In this document: positions 1 to 13,500 of the stretch, one piece after another
Numbering within the stretch: position 1 is the first letter of the stretch
Layout of the letters: each line of letters starts with the position of its first letter
From: Mesostigma viride
Lineage: Eukaryota; Streptophyta; Mesostigmatophyceae; Mesostigmatales; Mesostigmataceae
DNA: 60,000 nucleotides
Reading direction: 5' to 3'
NCBI GenBank assembly: GCA_009746045.1
Contig: RPFO01000156.1
Location: 2,425,588 to 2,485,587 of the forward strand
Made by a program: the position numbers and the translations under genes
Notes under the pieces: generated by a model
What the model was told of the DNA's origin: nothing
The model's database searches: none
The model's input: the letters and a program-made list of their open reading frames with translations, nothing else

Positions 1-59
1 TGGAATCAGCCAATCAGGTCGCTTCAATACTCCACATACAGATCCGAAGAGGACCACAG

Positions 60-245
60 AGATCCATAGATACCCAAATAACTCACAAAAAGACCCATCT
101 ACACATACCTGCCTAAGTCACAAAAAGATCCATATATGCACACCTAAGTCACAAAAAGATCCATCTACAGAAACCTATTAAAGTCACAAAAAGATCCGTC
201 TACAGATACCTAAAGAAGTCACAGAAAGATCCCCCACACACACGA
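60..245. repeat. Short tandem repeat in GH38 intron 4
   Basis: Five imperfect 31-35-bp units sharing 'tcacaaaaagatcc', ending a few bases from the donor of exon 4. Confidence 0.75.
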
Positions 246-253
246 CCACTCAC

Positions 254-428
254 ATCAGCGGACAGCAAAGACGCCTGCACGGCCGAGTGCCCAAACGGGT
301 CGATCTGCCACCCGACGCGCGGCGTGACGCCAAACTGCTCCATAAGGAAGCGGTGGCCGCGCGTCGTCTGGTCAACCATGTCGCGGAAGTGGACCGCCGC
401 CTCATCGTGCATGCACCAGCCGCCGTTG
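254..428 (-). CDS. GH38 alpha-mannosidase exon 4 (nucleophile exon)
   Basis: Starts [14 protein letters not shown] and carries [18 protein letters not shown], with the catalytic Asp in the IDPFGHS motif. Acceptor ACATACAG|C, donor GCTGAT|GTGAGT, phase 0. The next exon is beyond the left edge. Confidence 0.94.
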
Positions 429-3400
429 CTGTATGTGGAGGTGGTTGGGTGGGTTAAGGGGGTGGAGGGGTGGAGAGGGATGCGTGTTAGTCGCGTCATC
501 TGGTCCACATGGGGCAAGTGGATCCTCGTCATGCATGCACCAGCCGCCCTTGCAAGGGGGGGGGATGAGGAAGGTTAAGAAAGGGGTGGAGAAGGATGGA
601 TCAGTTAAGTTGTCCGGTTATGTATACTCCCATACAGCTGGGTGGGTAGGGGTGATTCGTTTCACTAAAGCATAACAAAGATGTTTCACTTAGGGGTTTC
701 CTACTGCATTCACCAGCCGCCGTTGCTGCGCGGGACAGCAGGTTGAGTTGCTCGTTCGTCGCCTTCCTACGAATTCGAGCTGCCCGTTGCGCACGCGCCT
801 ACTATATCCGTCCCATACTACAAGACACTATCACCCCAATGGCCCAACCACTCCCCGTCCTCACAGGAACTCGAGCTGCCCATTCAGCACATGCCTACTT
901 GCCCTAGCTGTCACATCAACTCGACGTGTAGGAGAAACTTTCATAATTCCTTTTCTTACATGAACTCCAGCTGCCCGTTGCGCACAAGGCGCTCCACGTC
1001 ACGGCGGCGGGCATCCTTCTGCTCGCGCCACCAACGCTGGAAGAAGGCCTGGGGGCGGCGCGAGCATAAAGAGAGAAAGGGGATGAGGGGGGCGGCGCCA
1101 GCATGAAGGGGGATGCATGCATAGAGGGAGACAGGGGTTGCCAGCATAAGGAAAGACGGGGGTTGCCAGCATGGTGGGAGAGGGGGGATGCCAGCATACA
1201 GGGAGACGGGGGTTGCCAGCATGGTGGGAGAGGGGGGATGCCAGCATACAGGGAGACAGGGGTTGCCAGCATGGTGGGAGAGGGGGGTTGCCAGCATACA
1301 GGGAGACAGGGGTTGCCAGCATGGTGGGAGAGGGGGGTTGCCAGCATACAGGGAGACGGGGGTTGCCAGCATGGTGGGAGAGGGGGGATGCCAGCATACA
1401 GGGAGACGGGGGTTGCCAGCATGGTGGGAGAGGGGGGATGCCAGCATACAGGGAGACAGGGGTTGCCAGCATGGTGGGAGAGGGGGGTTGCCAGCATACA
1501 GGGAGACAGGGGTTGCCAGCATGGTGGGAGAGGGGGGTTGCCAGCATACAGGGAGACGGGGGTTGCCAGCATGGTGGGAGAGGGGGATGCCAGCATACAG
1601 GGAGACGGGGGTTGCCAGCATGGTGGGAGAGGGGGTTGCCAGCATACAGGGAGACGGGGGTTGCCAGCATGGTGGGAGAGGGGGGTTGCCAGCATACAGG
1701 GAGACAGGGGTTGCCAGCATGGTGGGAGAGGGGGGATGCCAGCATACAGGGAGACGGGGGTTGCCAGCATGGTGGGAGAGGGGGGATGCCAGCATACAGG
1801 GAGACGGGGGACATAAGCACACATGGACACAGCCAGTAGCAGCACAAAAGGACGCATCCGATACAAGCAGGGAGGAGTTTAGATAAGCCACCTTCACATG
1901 CCAGCATCGATAGGCAATCCATCGATAGATAAGCCACCATCGATGCAGGCAGTAGGGATTTAAGATATGCCACCGTGAGAGTGCATGGCATGGCTTCCAT
2001 TTACACAAAGAGATGTTACATGTTATCTAACCGCTCGGCTGCAAGAAGAAAAATCAGGAAAAGAAAGCACCACAGGCAACGAGAGAAAGACCTAGCACGT
2101 GGGCACTCGAGCAGCAACGGTCGCGCTGAATCTCGCACACACAAATGGGCCAGGTTGGACAAACCACCTGTCCGGGTAGCACCCACTCCTGCTACCGCAA
2201 CGGCACCACGGGTAGCACAAGTGCTCCATGTTGATGGACTCCCTGTCCCAGTAGCACGCCTGCTGCTGCTCTCGCTGCTTCTTACTGGTATCGCTGGCGC
2301 ACCTGCTCCACGACGATGAACTTTCTGTACGGGTCCTCACCTGCTTCTGCCACACCGTCACAATACCGTCACTATACCGTCACAAAAGCACCACCATACT
2401 GCTACTGTCACTAGCGCACCTGCTCCACGTAGATGAACTTCCTGTCTGGGTTCTCGAGCAGGGATGTGACGACCGAGTCGAGAATGTACTGGACGCCCGC
2501 ATCCTGCGCATGTGGGAACAGGAGGGCAGGGGCAAGAGTACGGGGCAATACTCACTTTTAAAAAATTAATAAATACTGACGATAGGCCCTTTCCCGGGAC
2601 AAAGGTATCAAGTTTGACTAGCATGCGAGGGGAAAAAAAAGCAGGTGTCAAGTGCGATAGGCATGCGAGGCCACTGTAGGGTGTCATATGTGGCAGGCAT
2701 GTGAGGCAATAAGACAGGTGCCCAGCATGCAAGGCAAGTCACAATCGACATGGGTCACTATCAACATAAGCTGCTTAACTGTTCATCTCATAAACGTAAC
2801 CGTCGACCATGTAGCTCATAAGGTAGCTAAACCAAGGTGGCATTGCTCAGGGTTTGTAATCAATCCCCTTGGTTTCTAGCCAGATCTAAACTTCCGCAGA
2901 TTAGCCAGACACAGGCATATGTTATCCATGCACACGAGTGTCCGCGCAAGACTACAGCCCACGAGCTAGCCACGGACACTGCGGCACAAAATCGACCTGC
3001 CGTCCACAGGCCCTGCGACCACCCCAATTGATCTGTTATGGAGCAGAGATCCTTCAACTAGAGAACGCCCATAGACCTATATGGCCATGCATAGCAAACC
3101 AAGCAGCTGAGAAGTACGGGCGTGGCGGTAGGATACGTCGGCCAGTTGCCGCAAGCTAGTAAAGAGCCAAGGTCCAAATTTCCTGTCTTGCCGCATGGCC
3201 CCACTAGTGTACCAAAGCACCTACCTGGATACTATTGTTGGAGCCCATGTAGTATTGATCGACTGTTTTCAGCCATCCCACATCGTCATGGGTATGGCAG
3301 ACAATGTGCACGTTCAACAGGGTACCGCTGCGACGCGACGTCGTGTTGTACTCTCGAGGGACCTCTACGGGAATTTGGATGCCGTCAGGAATATGAGAAA

Positions 3401-3482
3401 CAGGATCTAACGGCCACGGGTTATAACCCGTAATAATGGTAACTAGCCACATCACAGCAGCTACCAACCCCCAAACCCCCAT
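254..3482 (-). CDS. GH38 class II alpha-mannosidase (lysosomal type), 5' part, four exons
   Basis: Exons in transcription order are 3482-3225, 2503-2420, 1048-960 and 428-254, joined with phases 0/0/2/0 into 202 codons; the gene continues past the left edge. Visible hallmarks: a hydrophobic N-terminus (residues 3-20, signal peptide or anchor), the zinc-binding motif [16 protein letters not shown] near residue 65, the block [10 protein letters not shown] at about 145, and WQIDPFGHS at about 184-192 whose Asp187 corresponds to the family's catalytic nucleophile. The family hydrolyses terminal alpha-mannose from N-glycans in lysosome/vacuole or secretory compartments. Order and spacing match lysosomal alpha-mannosidase; a Golgi alpha-mannosidase II assignment is less likely because of the HTHDDVGW and NGGW contexts. 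The catalytic C-terminal half is outside the window. No break is seen in the visible part. It diverges from NTH1 across about 950 bp. Confidence 0.93.
960..1048 (-). CDS. GH38 alpha-mannosidase exon 3
   Basis: Encodes [20 protein letters not shown] followed by LVRNGQLEF, the family's 'FFxRWW...LVxxGxLEF' block. Acceptor CCCCAG|G, donor TTCAT|GTAAGA, phase 2; the split codon gives Ile before NGGW. Confidence 0.93.
1091..1810. repeat. 25-bp minisatellite (50-bp dimers) in GH38 intron 2
   Basis: About 28 monomers alternate between 'ccagcatggtgggagagg' and 'ccagcatacagggagacg' types, giving a 50-bp higher-order period. Units degrade toward exon 3, where 'cggcgcgagcataaagagag' beside the acceptor looks like the seed. 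Every frame stays open through it, which creates spurious ORFs on both strands. Confidence 0.9.
2420..2503 (-). CDS. GH38 alpha-mannosidase exon 2
   Basis: 28 codons, [12 protein letters not shown]...KFIYVEQ, matching the conserved '[10 protein letters not shown]' and 'FIYVE' segment of the family. Acceptor GCGCAG|G, donor CAG|GTGCGC, phase 0 at both ends. Two degraded copies of its 3' edge lie in the following intron (2294-2343 and 2215-2255). Confidence 0.92.
3225..3482 (-). CDS. GH38 alpha-mannosidase exon 1
   Basis: ATG at 3482-3480. Encodes residues 1-86: hydrophobic leader, a short Pro-rich spacer, then [19 protein letters not shown] with the first zinc ligands (His65, Asp67 by family analogy). 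The donor is CAG|GTAGGT, phase 0. Confidence 0.92.
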
Positions 3483-4432
3483 GGCTACGGGAAATCGGCC
3501 CCCCTAAAACCGTTTGCCGATACGAGATTCGGGTATGCAGAAAAGTGCGTGTAATCTTGTTTATCAATGCTAAGTAGGAACTTAGGAAGACCAGGATACC
3601 TCGAAGAAAAGAAACTTTCTATTTCTAACTGGCTATGGCGTGAAACGTCTACGTGTTTTCTTACGTAATGCTGCGCGGATTTCGCTACTGATGCTTTCCT
3701 GATGCTTTCAGCCAAACCCGCGCTACAGTACTGTAGCGACACCCTGCGACTGAGGGAATGCTGGGATGGTGCCACATGGCACGAAAGTGAAATTTTGGTT
3801 GCACATTACTTGTTCAACTTCGATCAGGGAGAAATCCAAGGCCAGGCCTCCCTGGAGTAGGGCCCATTTAGGGCTTATTCCTGGCTTATTGTACTCGTTG
3901 CGTCAGTCAATTGGATCCCGCGCTGCAGCAGAGATTCTCTACAGTACACGTTGCCGGTTGCGCTGCCAAGCTGCAATTAGATTGTAGTTACGTGGGCACG
4001 TGGCCATATCAACAACAACAACGTGGCCATTTAGGCAAAAACGCAGACCAGGCGAAGTTACTAGCTGCACCACTTATTGCACGTAGCTCACGTGGGTAAT
4101 GGGCCTGTGCAATTCACAAGCGTGCATATGTAGGCCTGCATTTAGGTCAATTTTGCATGCGTCTCAATTATTCTCGACGTCGGGATAGAGATAGCCGAGA
4201 CAACAGCAATGAATCGATGCGATGAGTGCATGCAATGCGTGTTAACGCAATGAATCAAAGTCCTTCAAACAGAAGCGTGTTTTGATTCTGCATGCAGTTG
4301 TGCTCGTCCGCTCCTTTGTCGCCCAGCTGATTTGGCTAGTTCGCATTGCTTGCGTGGGCAATCGGCAGTCATGCATTGGGTACGGCGCACGCACGCAGTT
4401 TTGTTGGTTCAGACTTCCGCAGCAAGACGGCT
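3483..4432. promoter_or_regulatory. Divergent intergenic region between GH38 and NTH1
   Basis: About 950 bp separate the two start codons, so it must hold both promoters and 5' UTRs. I see no clear TATA box or tandem repeat. The 3' end, 4346-4432, is open in the NTH1 frame but has no ATG. Confidence 0.45.
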
Positions 4433-4583
4433 ATGTATTTGAGGCAGCGGATCGGTTCCCGTGCTTCGAGGTTCGCGGTCACGCTGTGCTTGCAACATAA
4501 CCTACGCCTGCCATTGTCCAGTATGCCAAAGGCAGCTAAGGATCCCGAGTCGGGCGCGGCCCTGGGCCCCCGAAGGAAAGCAC
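4433..4583 (+). CDS. NTH1: NTH1 exon 1 (leader)
   Basis: Codes for [16 protein letters not shown]..., Arg/Ser-rich and free of Asp/Glu for about 35 residues, which suits a plastid or mitochondrial transit peptide. Ends GCAC|GTGAGT, phase 1. Supported by splice signals and frame continuity rather than by homology. Confidence 0.65.
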
Positions 4584-7500
4584 GTGAGTGAAATATCCTG
4601 TTTAGTTTTGCGATGGAGTTCGACAAGAGTCGCCTCGCTTGATGGAGTGTTTCAAGCAGACGGCCGTTTGACATGTCGCTTGCTTACTCTGTTCTCTTTT
4701 CCCTGCCCTTACTTCCATCAGTCTTCGAAGAGTTCAAGTTTAAGCGCACCTCCCCTCGACTGCGTAACCGTGGCATGCGTGCCACGGTCACGATATCCTA
4801 CGACACGGATGACGGTGTAGGGACATGTCCGGCCCAAGACAGGCTCCTGCGTAGTCCAGCGGTAAGCATGCCACGTGTTATAACAACAAGTCTGCTCTCT
4901 GCCACTGAGTACTGACAGTGCTGACTTGGGCCCAAAGCGTGCAAGAGTTGCATGTGCTTGGCAACCAGCAGGTTTGTAACCTGAGCAGTTATTGAACCGT
5001 TGTAGGTATTCCAAATATACTCATGCGGTCTGCCCAAGTAGTTCGTTTGCCTTGCTATGCAAGAAAGGCGTGCTCCAACACAGGACTTTGGCTCGTTAAT
5101 GCCCTCTGGTATTCATAGTAGATGGGGACTTTCCCTTGTTAATGCCCTCTGGTATTCATAGTAGATGGGGACTTTGGCTCGTTAATGCCCTCTGGTATTC
5201 ATAGTAGATGGGGACTTTGGCGCGTTAATGCCCTCTGGTATTCATAGTAGATGGCCTCTCGTATCCATGCACACACACACACACACACACACACACTCCA
5301 TCCAACTGCCTGTGTCTACGCGTTTATTTGTTAATTGGTTAATTTTCCCACCCGTCTGCCTACCCATCCACGGCTGACCAGGCCTTTCTTCTGGCAAAAC
5401 CTCCCAAATGCTGCACACTGATGAAGCGCACTAGTTGCCCCTGGCACATGGTTGACCCTGGCAAAGGTCGCACTGGGTTCATGAATGACATAGTTCCGAG
5501 GCGATCATTTCTTGTCAGCAAATGCAAGCGTGCCAGCTTGTCTTTGAATGCGCCGACTACAGCATGACTGTTGTATCCTTTGGACGTGGAGTTGTGGGCG
5601 CTTGTGACAGCTGGCCCATTCTCATGTGGTTCTTGCGCACTATCCTCCGTTCTAAAACATGAAGGGACTCACGTGGCATAAACCCTAAAACCTTAAAATA
5701 GGTCATCAACCCTAACACGAAGCCCTGAACCGGGGTCACTCTAATGGGGTCGGATCATGAACATGTGAAAATGCGAACATGTGAAAATGTTGCATGCCCC
5801 CACCCCCCAGACTCCAGAAGCGAGCGCCATTATGCCAGCGCTCCCTGACGCGTCAGGGGTCCCTGATGCGTTGGCAATCCCTCTTGGTTCAGCACTTCCT
5901 ACCGAGCCAGCCAAGGAAGTAGCCAGTAAAGGTGGGTTGCGCCCTAGCACCATAGTTTGCCCCATGGTTTGTCGATGTTTTCTGTCGTCGTGGCAGGGCT
6001 CTTGGCGGGGATCTGGGTAGGGTTGTCTGTGTGGTGGGTGCAGCTTCTAGCTTCTTGAGTCTGTGGTCTAGCAGACTCATCCAAGTAGAGCGCCCTTTGC
6101 CCGAATAGAGCTGTCTTATCGTACTAGCGTAGTTTAGTTTTATCGTACCGAGGCCCTGTCACTCTGATGCCTTGCATCATCTTTGAATTTGTTTAGAAAA
6201 TTTGTTCCACTTCCTGGCTTCGACCGCCCTGTTTTCTTTGCCCTCCAATCGACATCATTTTATGAGATGCAATATGTTTATCCCGGCGCCTCAATAAACA
6301 TCTGCGCTCAACAAACTTCCTATGATTATTCACTACCAAGTATGTGTATCCTTGCGCCTGTATTTATCCTTCCGCCAGGGACCAGAAAGCGTCCATCAGG
6401 GGCCACCAAAGCCACAACAGCCACGGCTAGCCGCGGCCCTCCCCCTGAGTGGGAACAGGTCTATGCCCGTCTCAAGGAGATGAGGGCCTCTAAGGATGCG
6501 CCCGTCGACACCATGGGGTGCGGCGCGTCGCAGGGGCTGGCACCACCACCCGCGGTGGGTGGGACTGCTGTTTGTGTCCATTTCACAGTATGCGTCGACT
6601 CTACAGTACGCGCTCACTGTATCATATCAGCGCGGAATTGTTGATGTGTCACGGGGGGGAACCAGATTATTCGGTGGTGGTGCCAAACGATCCTTGGTGC
6701 GTGAAAGCTTAGCAACCCTAGAGGTACCACGTGCCGAGGTTCAGAACACATCGCCGTGATTTCGCAGCGAGAATCCGGCAGTCATTCCTCGTCCATTGGC
6801 TATCAGTCATCCATTGGCTATCAGTCATCCGTTGGCTGTCAGTCATCCATTGGCTATCAGTCATCCATTGGCTATCAGTCATCCATTGGCTATCAGTCAT
6901 CCGTTGGCTATCAGTCATCCCTTGGCTATCAGTCATCCGTTGGCTATCAGTCATCCGTTGGCTATCAGTCATCCGTTGGCTATCAGTCATCCGTTGGCTA
7001 TCAGTCATCCATTCACTAGGCCAGGCAGGATTGAGGATGGGAAGACACCTGCTTGGGGCCTTGCCATGAAAGGTAACGTACAGCTGCGCAGGTGAGATAT
7101 GCGGTGGGATGTCCATCCGAGGCCTTGCTTTCGCGTGCCCCTCCATGACTAATGCCTACTAACCTCCGCAACTAATGGCTGCTAACCTCCGTAACTAACG
7201 GCTACTAGCCTCCGTAACTAATGGCTACTAACCTCCGTTACTAATGGCTACTAACCTCCGTAACTAATGGCTACTAACCTCCGTAACTAATGCCTGCTAA
7301 CAGTATAAAGTGTTAGTAGCCATTCTGAGGTCCCTGGCTTGTCCGTGTAGGACCCTGGCTTGTCAGCGTCAAGAAGATTGTATGATCTCATCATGTCATC
7401 TATTTGCTTGGCCCTGGGTGCCTTGCTGACATCAGCCTCAGGCGTGCTAATGATTCCTAGCTGGGGCCCATATATGAATTGTTCTATCATATCATTCTGT

Positions 7501-10500
7501 TATAAAGTGTTGTGCCACTATTCGATCTGTTCCTTCATGATACTAGTCATCTGTTATAAAGTGTTGTGCCACTATTCGATCTGTTCCTTCATGATACTAG
7601 TCATCTGTTCTAAAGTATTGTGCTACTATTCGATCTGTTCCTTCATGATACTAGTCATCTGTTCTAAAGTGTTGTGCCACTATTCGATCTGTTCCTTCAT
7701 GATACTAGTCATCTGTTCTAAAGTATTGTGCCACTATTCGATCTGTTCCTTCATGATACTAGTCATCTGTTCTAAAGTGTTGTGCTACTATTCGATCTGT
7801 TCCTTCATGATACTAGTCAGCTCCCCCGTTCTATCATATCATTCTGTTCTAAAGTGTTGTGCCACTATTCGATCTGTTCCTTCATGATACTAGTCAGCTC
7901 CCCCGTTCTATCATATCATTCTGTTCTAAAGTGTTGTGCCACTATTCGATCTGTTCCTTCATGATACTAGTCAGCTCCCCCGTTCTATCATATCATTCTG
8001 TTCTAAAGTATTGTGCCACTATTCGATCTGTTCCTTCATGATACTAGTCATCTGTTCTAAAGTATTGTGCCACTATTCCATCTGTTCCTTCATGATACTA
8101 GTCATCTGTTATAAAGTATTATGCTACTATTCGATCTGTTCCTTCATGATACTAGTCATCTGTTCTAAAGTATTGTGCCACTATTCGATCTGTTCCTTCA
8201 TGATACTAGTCAGCTCCCCCGTTCTATCATATCATTCTGTTCTAAAGTGTTGTGCCACTATTCGATCTGTTCCTTCATGATACTAGTCATCTGTTCTAAA
8301 GTATTGTGCCACTATTCGATCTGTTCCTTCATGATACTAGTCAGCTCCCCCGTTCTATCATATCATTCTGTTCTAAAGTGTTGTGCCACTATTCGATCTG
8401 TTCCTTCATGATACTAGTCAGCTCCCCCGTTCTATCATATCATTCTGTTCTAAAGTGTTGTGCTACTATTCGATCTGTTCCTTCATGATACTAGTCATCT
8501 GTTATAAAGTATTGTGCTACTATTCCATCTGTTCCTTCATGATACTAGTCATCTGTTCTAAAGTATTGTGCCACTATTCGATCTGTTCCTTCATGATACT
8601 AGTCATCTGTTATAAAGTATTGTGCCACTATTCGATCTGCTCCTTCATGATACTAGTCAGCTCCCCCGTTCTATCATATCATTCTGTTCTAAAGTGTTGT
8701 GCCACTATTCGATCTGTTCCTTCATGATACTAGTCATCTGTTCTAAAGTATTGTGCCACTATTCGATCTGTTCCTTCATGATACTAGTCAGCTCCCCCGT
8801 TCTATCATATCATTCTGTTCTAAAGTGTTGTGCCACTATTCGATCTGTTCCTTCATGATACTAGTCAGCTCCCCCGTTCTATCATATCATTCTGTTCTAA
8901 AGTGTTGTGCTACTATTCGATCTGTTCCTTCATGATACTAGTCAGCTCCCCCGTTCTATCATATCATTCTGTTCTAAAGTGTTGTGCCACTATTCGATCT
9001 GTTCCTTCATGATACTAGTCAGCTCCCCCGTTCTATCATATCATTCTGTTCTAAAGTGTTGTGCTACTATTCGATCTGTTCCTTCATGATACTAGTCATC
9101 TGTTCTAAAGTGTTGTGCCACTATTCGATCTGTTCCTTCATGATACTAGTCATCTGTTCTAAAGTGTTGTGCCACTATTCGATCTGTTCCTTCATGATAC
9201 TAGTCATCTGTTCTAAAGTATTGTGCCACTATTCGATCTGCTCCTTCATGATACTAGTCATCTGTTCTAAAGTATTGTGCCACTATTCGATCTGTTCCTT
9301 CATGATACTAGTCATCTGTTATAAAGTGTTGTGCCACTATTCGATCTGTTCCTTCATGATACTAGTCATCTGTTCTAAAGTATTGTGCTACTATTCGATC
9401 TGTTCCTTCATGATACTAGTCATCTGTTATAAAGTATTGTGCCACTATTCGATCTGTTCCTTCATGATACTAGTCATCTGTTCTAAAGTGTTGTGCCACT
9501 ATTCGATCTGCTCCTTCATGATACTAGTCATCTGTTATAAAGTGTTGTGCCACTATTCGATCTGTTCCTTCATGATACTAGTCATCTGTTCTAAAGTATT
9601 GTGCCACTATTCGATCTGTTCCTTCATGATACTAGTCATCTGTTCTAAAGTGTTGTGCCACTATTCGATCTGTTCCTTCATGATACTAGTCATCTGTTCT
9701 AAAGTATTGTGCCACTATTCGATCTGTTCCTTCATGATACTAGTCATCTGTTATAAAGTGTTGTGCCACTATTCGATCTGTTCCTTCATGATACTAGTCA
9801 TCTGTTCTAAAGTATTGTGCCACTATTCGATCTGTTCCTTCATGATACTAGTCATCTGTTATAAAGTGTTGTGCTACTATTCGATCTGTTCCTTCATGAT
9901 ACTAGTCATCTGTTATAAAGTGTTGTGCTACTATTCGATCTGTTCCTTCATGATACTAGTCATCTGTTATAAAGTGTTGTGCCACTATTCGATCTGTTCC
10001 TTCATGATACTAGTCATCTGTTCTAAAGTATTGTGCCACTATTCGATCTGTTCCTTCATGATACTAGTCATCTGTTCTAAAGTATTGTGCCACTATTCGA
10101 TCTGTTCCTTCATGATACTAGTCATCTGTTCTAAAGTATTGTGCCACTATTCGATCTGTTCCTTCATGATACTAGTCATCTGTTCTAAAGTATTGTGCCA
10201 CTATTCGATCTGTTCCTTCATGATACTAGTCATCTGTTATAAAGTGTTGTGCCACTATTCGATCTGTTCCTTCATGATACTAGTCATCTGTTATAAAGTG
10301 TTGTGCCACTATTCGATCTGCTCCTTCATGATACTAGTCATCTGTTATAAAGTATTGTGCCACTATTCGATCTGTTCCTTCATGATACTAGTCATCTGTT
10401 ATAAAGTGTTGTGCCACTATTCGATCTGCTCCTTCATGATACTAGTCATCTGTTATAAAGTATTGTGCCACTATTCGATCTGTTCCTTCATGATACTAGT

Positions 10501-13500
10501 CATCTGTTATAAAGTATTGTGCCACTATTCGATCTGTTCCTTCATGATACTAGTCATCTGTTATAAAGTGTTGTGCCACTATTCGATCTGTTCCTTCATG
10601 ATACTAGTCATCTGTTATAAAGTGTTGTGCTACTATTCGATCTGTTCCTTCATGATACTAGTCATCTGTTCTAAAGTATTGTGCTACTATTCGATCTGTT
10701 CCTTCATGATACTAGTCATCTGTTATAAAGTGTTGTGCCACTATTCGATCTGTTCCTTCATGATACTAGTCATCTGTTCTAAAGTATTGTGCCACTATTC
10801 GATCTGTTCCTTCATGATACTAGTCATCTGTTCTAAAGTGTTGTGCCACTATTCGATCTGCTCCTTCATGATACTAGTCATCTGTTATAAAGTATTGTGC
10901 CACTATTCGATCTGTTCCTTCATGATACTAGTCATCTGTTCTAAAGTGTTGTGCCACTATTCGATCTGTTCCTTCATGATACTAGTCATCTGTTCTAAAG
11001 TATTGTGCCACTATTCCATCTGTTCCTTCATGATACTAGTCATCTGTTCTAAAGTATTGTGCCACTATTCGATCTGTTCCTTCATGATACTAGTCATCTG
11101 TTCTAAAGTGTTGTGCCACTATTCGATCTGTTCCTTCATGATACTAGTCATCTGTTCTAAAGTGTTGTGCCACTATTCGATCTGTTCCTTCATGATACTA
11201 GTCATCTGTTCTAAAGTATTGTGCCACTATTCGATCTGCTCCTTCATGATACTAGTCATCTGTTCTAAAGTATTGTGCCACTATTCGATCTGTTCCTTCA
11301 TGATACTAGTCATCTGTTATAAAGTGTTGTGCTACTATTCGATCTGTTCCTTCATGATACTAGTCATCTGTTATAAAGTGTTGTGCCACTATTCGATCTG
11401 TTCCTTCATGATACTAGTCATCTGTTATAAAGTATTGTGCCACTATTCGATCTGTTCCTTCATGATACTAGTCATCTGTTCTAAAGTATTATGCTACTAT
11501 TCGATCTGTTCCTTCATGATACTAGTCATCTGTTATAAAGTGTTGTGCCACTATTCGATCTGTTCCTTCATGATACTAGTCATCTGTTCTAAAGTATTGT
11601 GCCACTATTCGATCTGTTCCTTCATGATACTAGTCATCTGTTCTAAAGTGTTATGCTACTATTCGATCTGTTCCTTCATGATACTAGTCATCTGTTATAA
11701 AGTGTTGTGCCACTATTCGATCTGTTCCTTCATGATACTAGTCATCTGTTATAAAGTGTTGTGCCACTATTCGATCTGTTCCTTCATGATACTAGTCATC
11801 TGTTCTAAAGTATTGTGCTACTATTCGATCTGTTCCTTCATGATACTAGTCATCTGTTCTAAAGTATTATGCTACTATTCGATCTGTTCCTTCATGATAC
11901 TAGTCATCTGTTCTAAAGTATTGTGCCACTATTCGATCTGTTCCTTCATGATACTAGTCATCTGTTATAAAGTATTGTGCCACTATTCGATCTGTTCCTT
12001 CATGATACTAGTCATCTGTTATAAAGTATTGTGCCACTATTCGATCTGTTCCTTCATGATACTAGTCATCTGTTCTAAAGTATTGTGCCACTATTCGATC
12101 TGTTCCTTCATGATACTAGTCATCTGTTCTAAAGTGTTGTGCCACTATTCGATCTGTTCCTTCATGATACTAGTCATCTGTTATAAAGTGTTGTGCCACT
12201 ATTCGATCTGTTCCTTCATGATACTAGTCATCTGTTATAAAGTGTTGTGCCACTATTCGATCTGTTCCTTCATGATACTAGTCATCTGTTATAAAGTGTT
12301 GTGCCACTATTCCATCTGTTCCTTCATGATACTAGTCATCTGTTCTAAAGTGTTGTGCCACTATTCGATCTGTTCCTTCATGATACTAGTCATCTGTTCT
12401 AAAGTATTGTGCCACTATTCCATCTGTTCCTTCATGATACTAGTCATCTGTTCTAAAGTGTTGTGCCACTATTCGATCTGTTCCTTCATGATACTAGTCA
12501 TCTGTTCTAAAGTGTTGTGCCACTATTCGATCTGCTCCTTCATGATACTAGTCATCTGTTATAAAGTATTGTGCCACTATTCGATCTGTTCCTTCATGAT
12601 ACTAGTCATCTGTTATAAAGTATTGTGCTACTATTCGATCTGTTCCTTCATGATACTAGTCATCTGTTCTAAAGTATTGTGCCACTATTCCATCTGTTCC
12701 TTCATGATACTAGTCATCTGTTATAAAGTGTTGTGCTACTATTCGATCTGTTCCTTCATGATACTAGTCATCTGTTCTAAAGTATTGTGCCACTATTCCA
12801 TCTGTTCCTTCATGATACTAGTCATCTGTTATAAAGTGTTGTGCCACTATTCGATCTGTTCCTTCATGATACTAGTCATCTGTTCTAAAGTATTGTGCCA
12901 CTATTCCATCTGTTCCTTCATGATACTAGTCATCTGTTATAAAGTGTTGTGCCACTATTCGATCTGTTCCTTCATGATACTAGTCATCTGTTATAAAGTG
13001 TTGTGCTACTATTCGATCTGTTCCTTCATGATACTAGTCATCTGTTATAAAGTACTGTGCTACTATTCGATCTGTTCCTTCATGATACTAGTCATCTGTT
13101 CTAAAGTGTTGTGCCACTATTCGATCTGTTCCTTCATGATACTAGTCAGCTCCCCCGTTCTATCATATCATTCTGTTATAAAGTGTTGTGCCACTATTCG
13201 ATCTGCTCCTTCATGATACTAGTCATCTGTTATAAAGTATTGTGCTACTATTCGATCTGTTCCTTCATGATACTAGTCATCTGTTCTAAAGTATTGTGCT
13301 ACTATTCGATCTGTTCCTTCATGATACTAGTCATCTGTTATAAAGTATTGTGCTACTATTCGATCTGTTCCTTCATGATACTAGTCATCTGTTATAAAGT
13401 ATTGTGCTACTATTCGATCTGTTCCTTCATGATACTAGTCATCTGTTCTAAAGTGTTGTGCCACTATTCCATCTGTTCCTTCATGATACTAGTCATCTGT

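Noticed and set aside
916-2008. Overlapping long frames on both strands with Pro/Cys/Gly repeats
   Set aside because: Frames through the 25-bp minisatellite in GH38 intron 2. Only the short RWWREQ segment at one end is real exon.
4346-4432. NTH1 start at 4346
   Set aside because: The codon is TTG; the first in-frame ATG is 4433.
8984-13216. A 1410-codon open frame encoding an 18-residue Cys-rich repeat
   Set aside because: It is the 54-bp minisatellite read in frame (54 is a multiple of 3 and the unit has no stop). It lies between NTH1 exons 4 and 5, and 77-bp units break the frame elsewhere.
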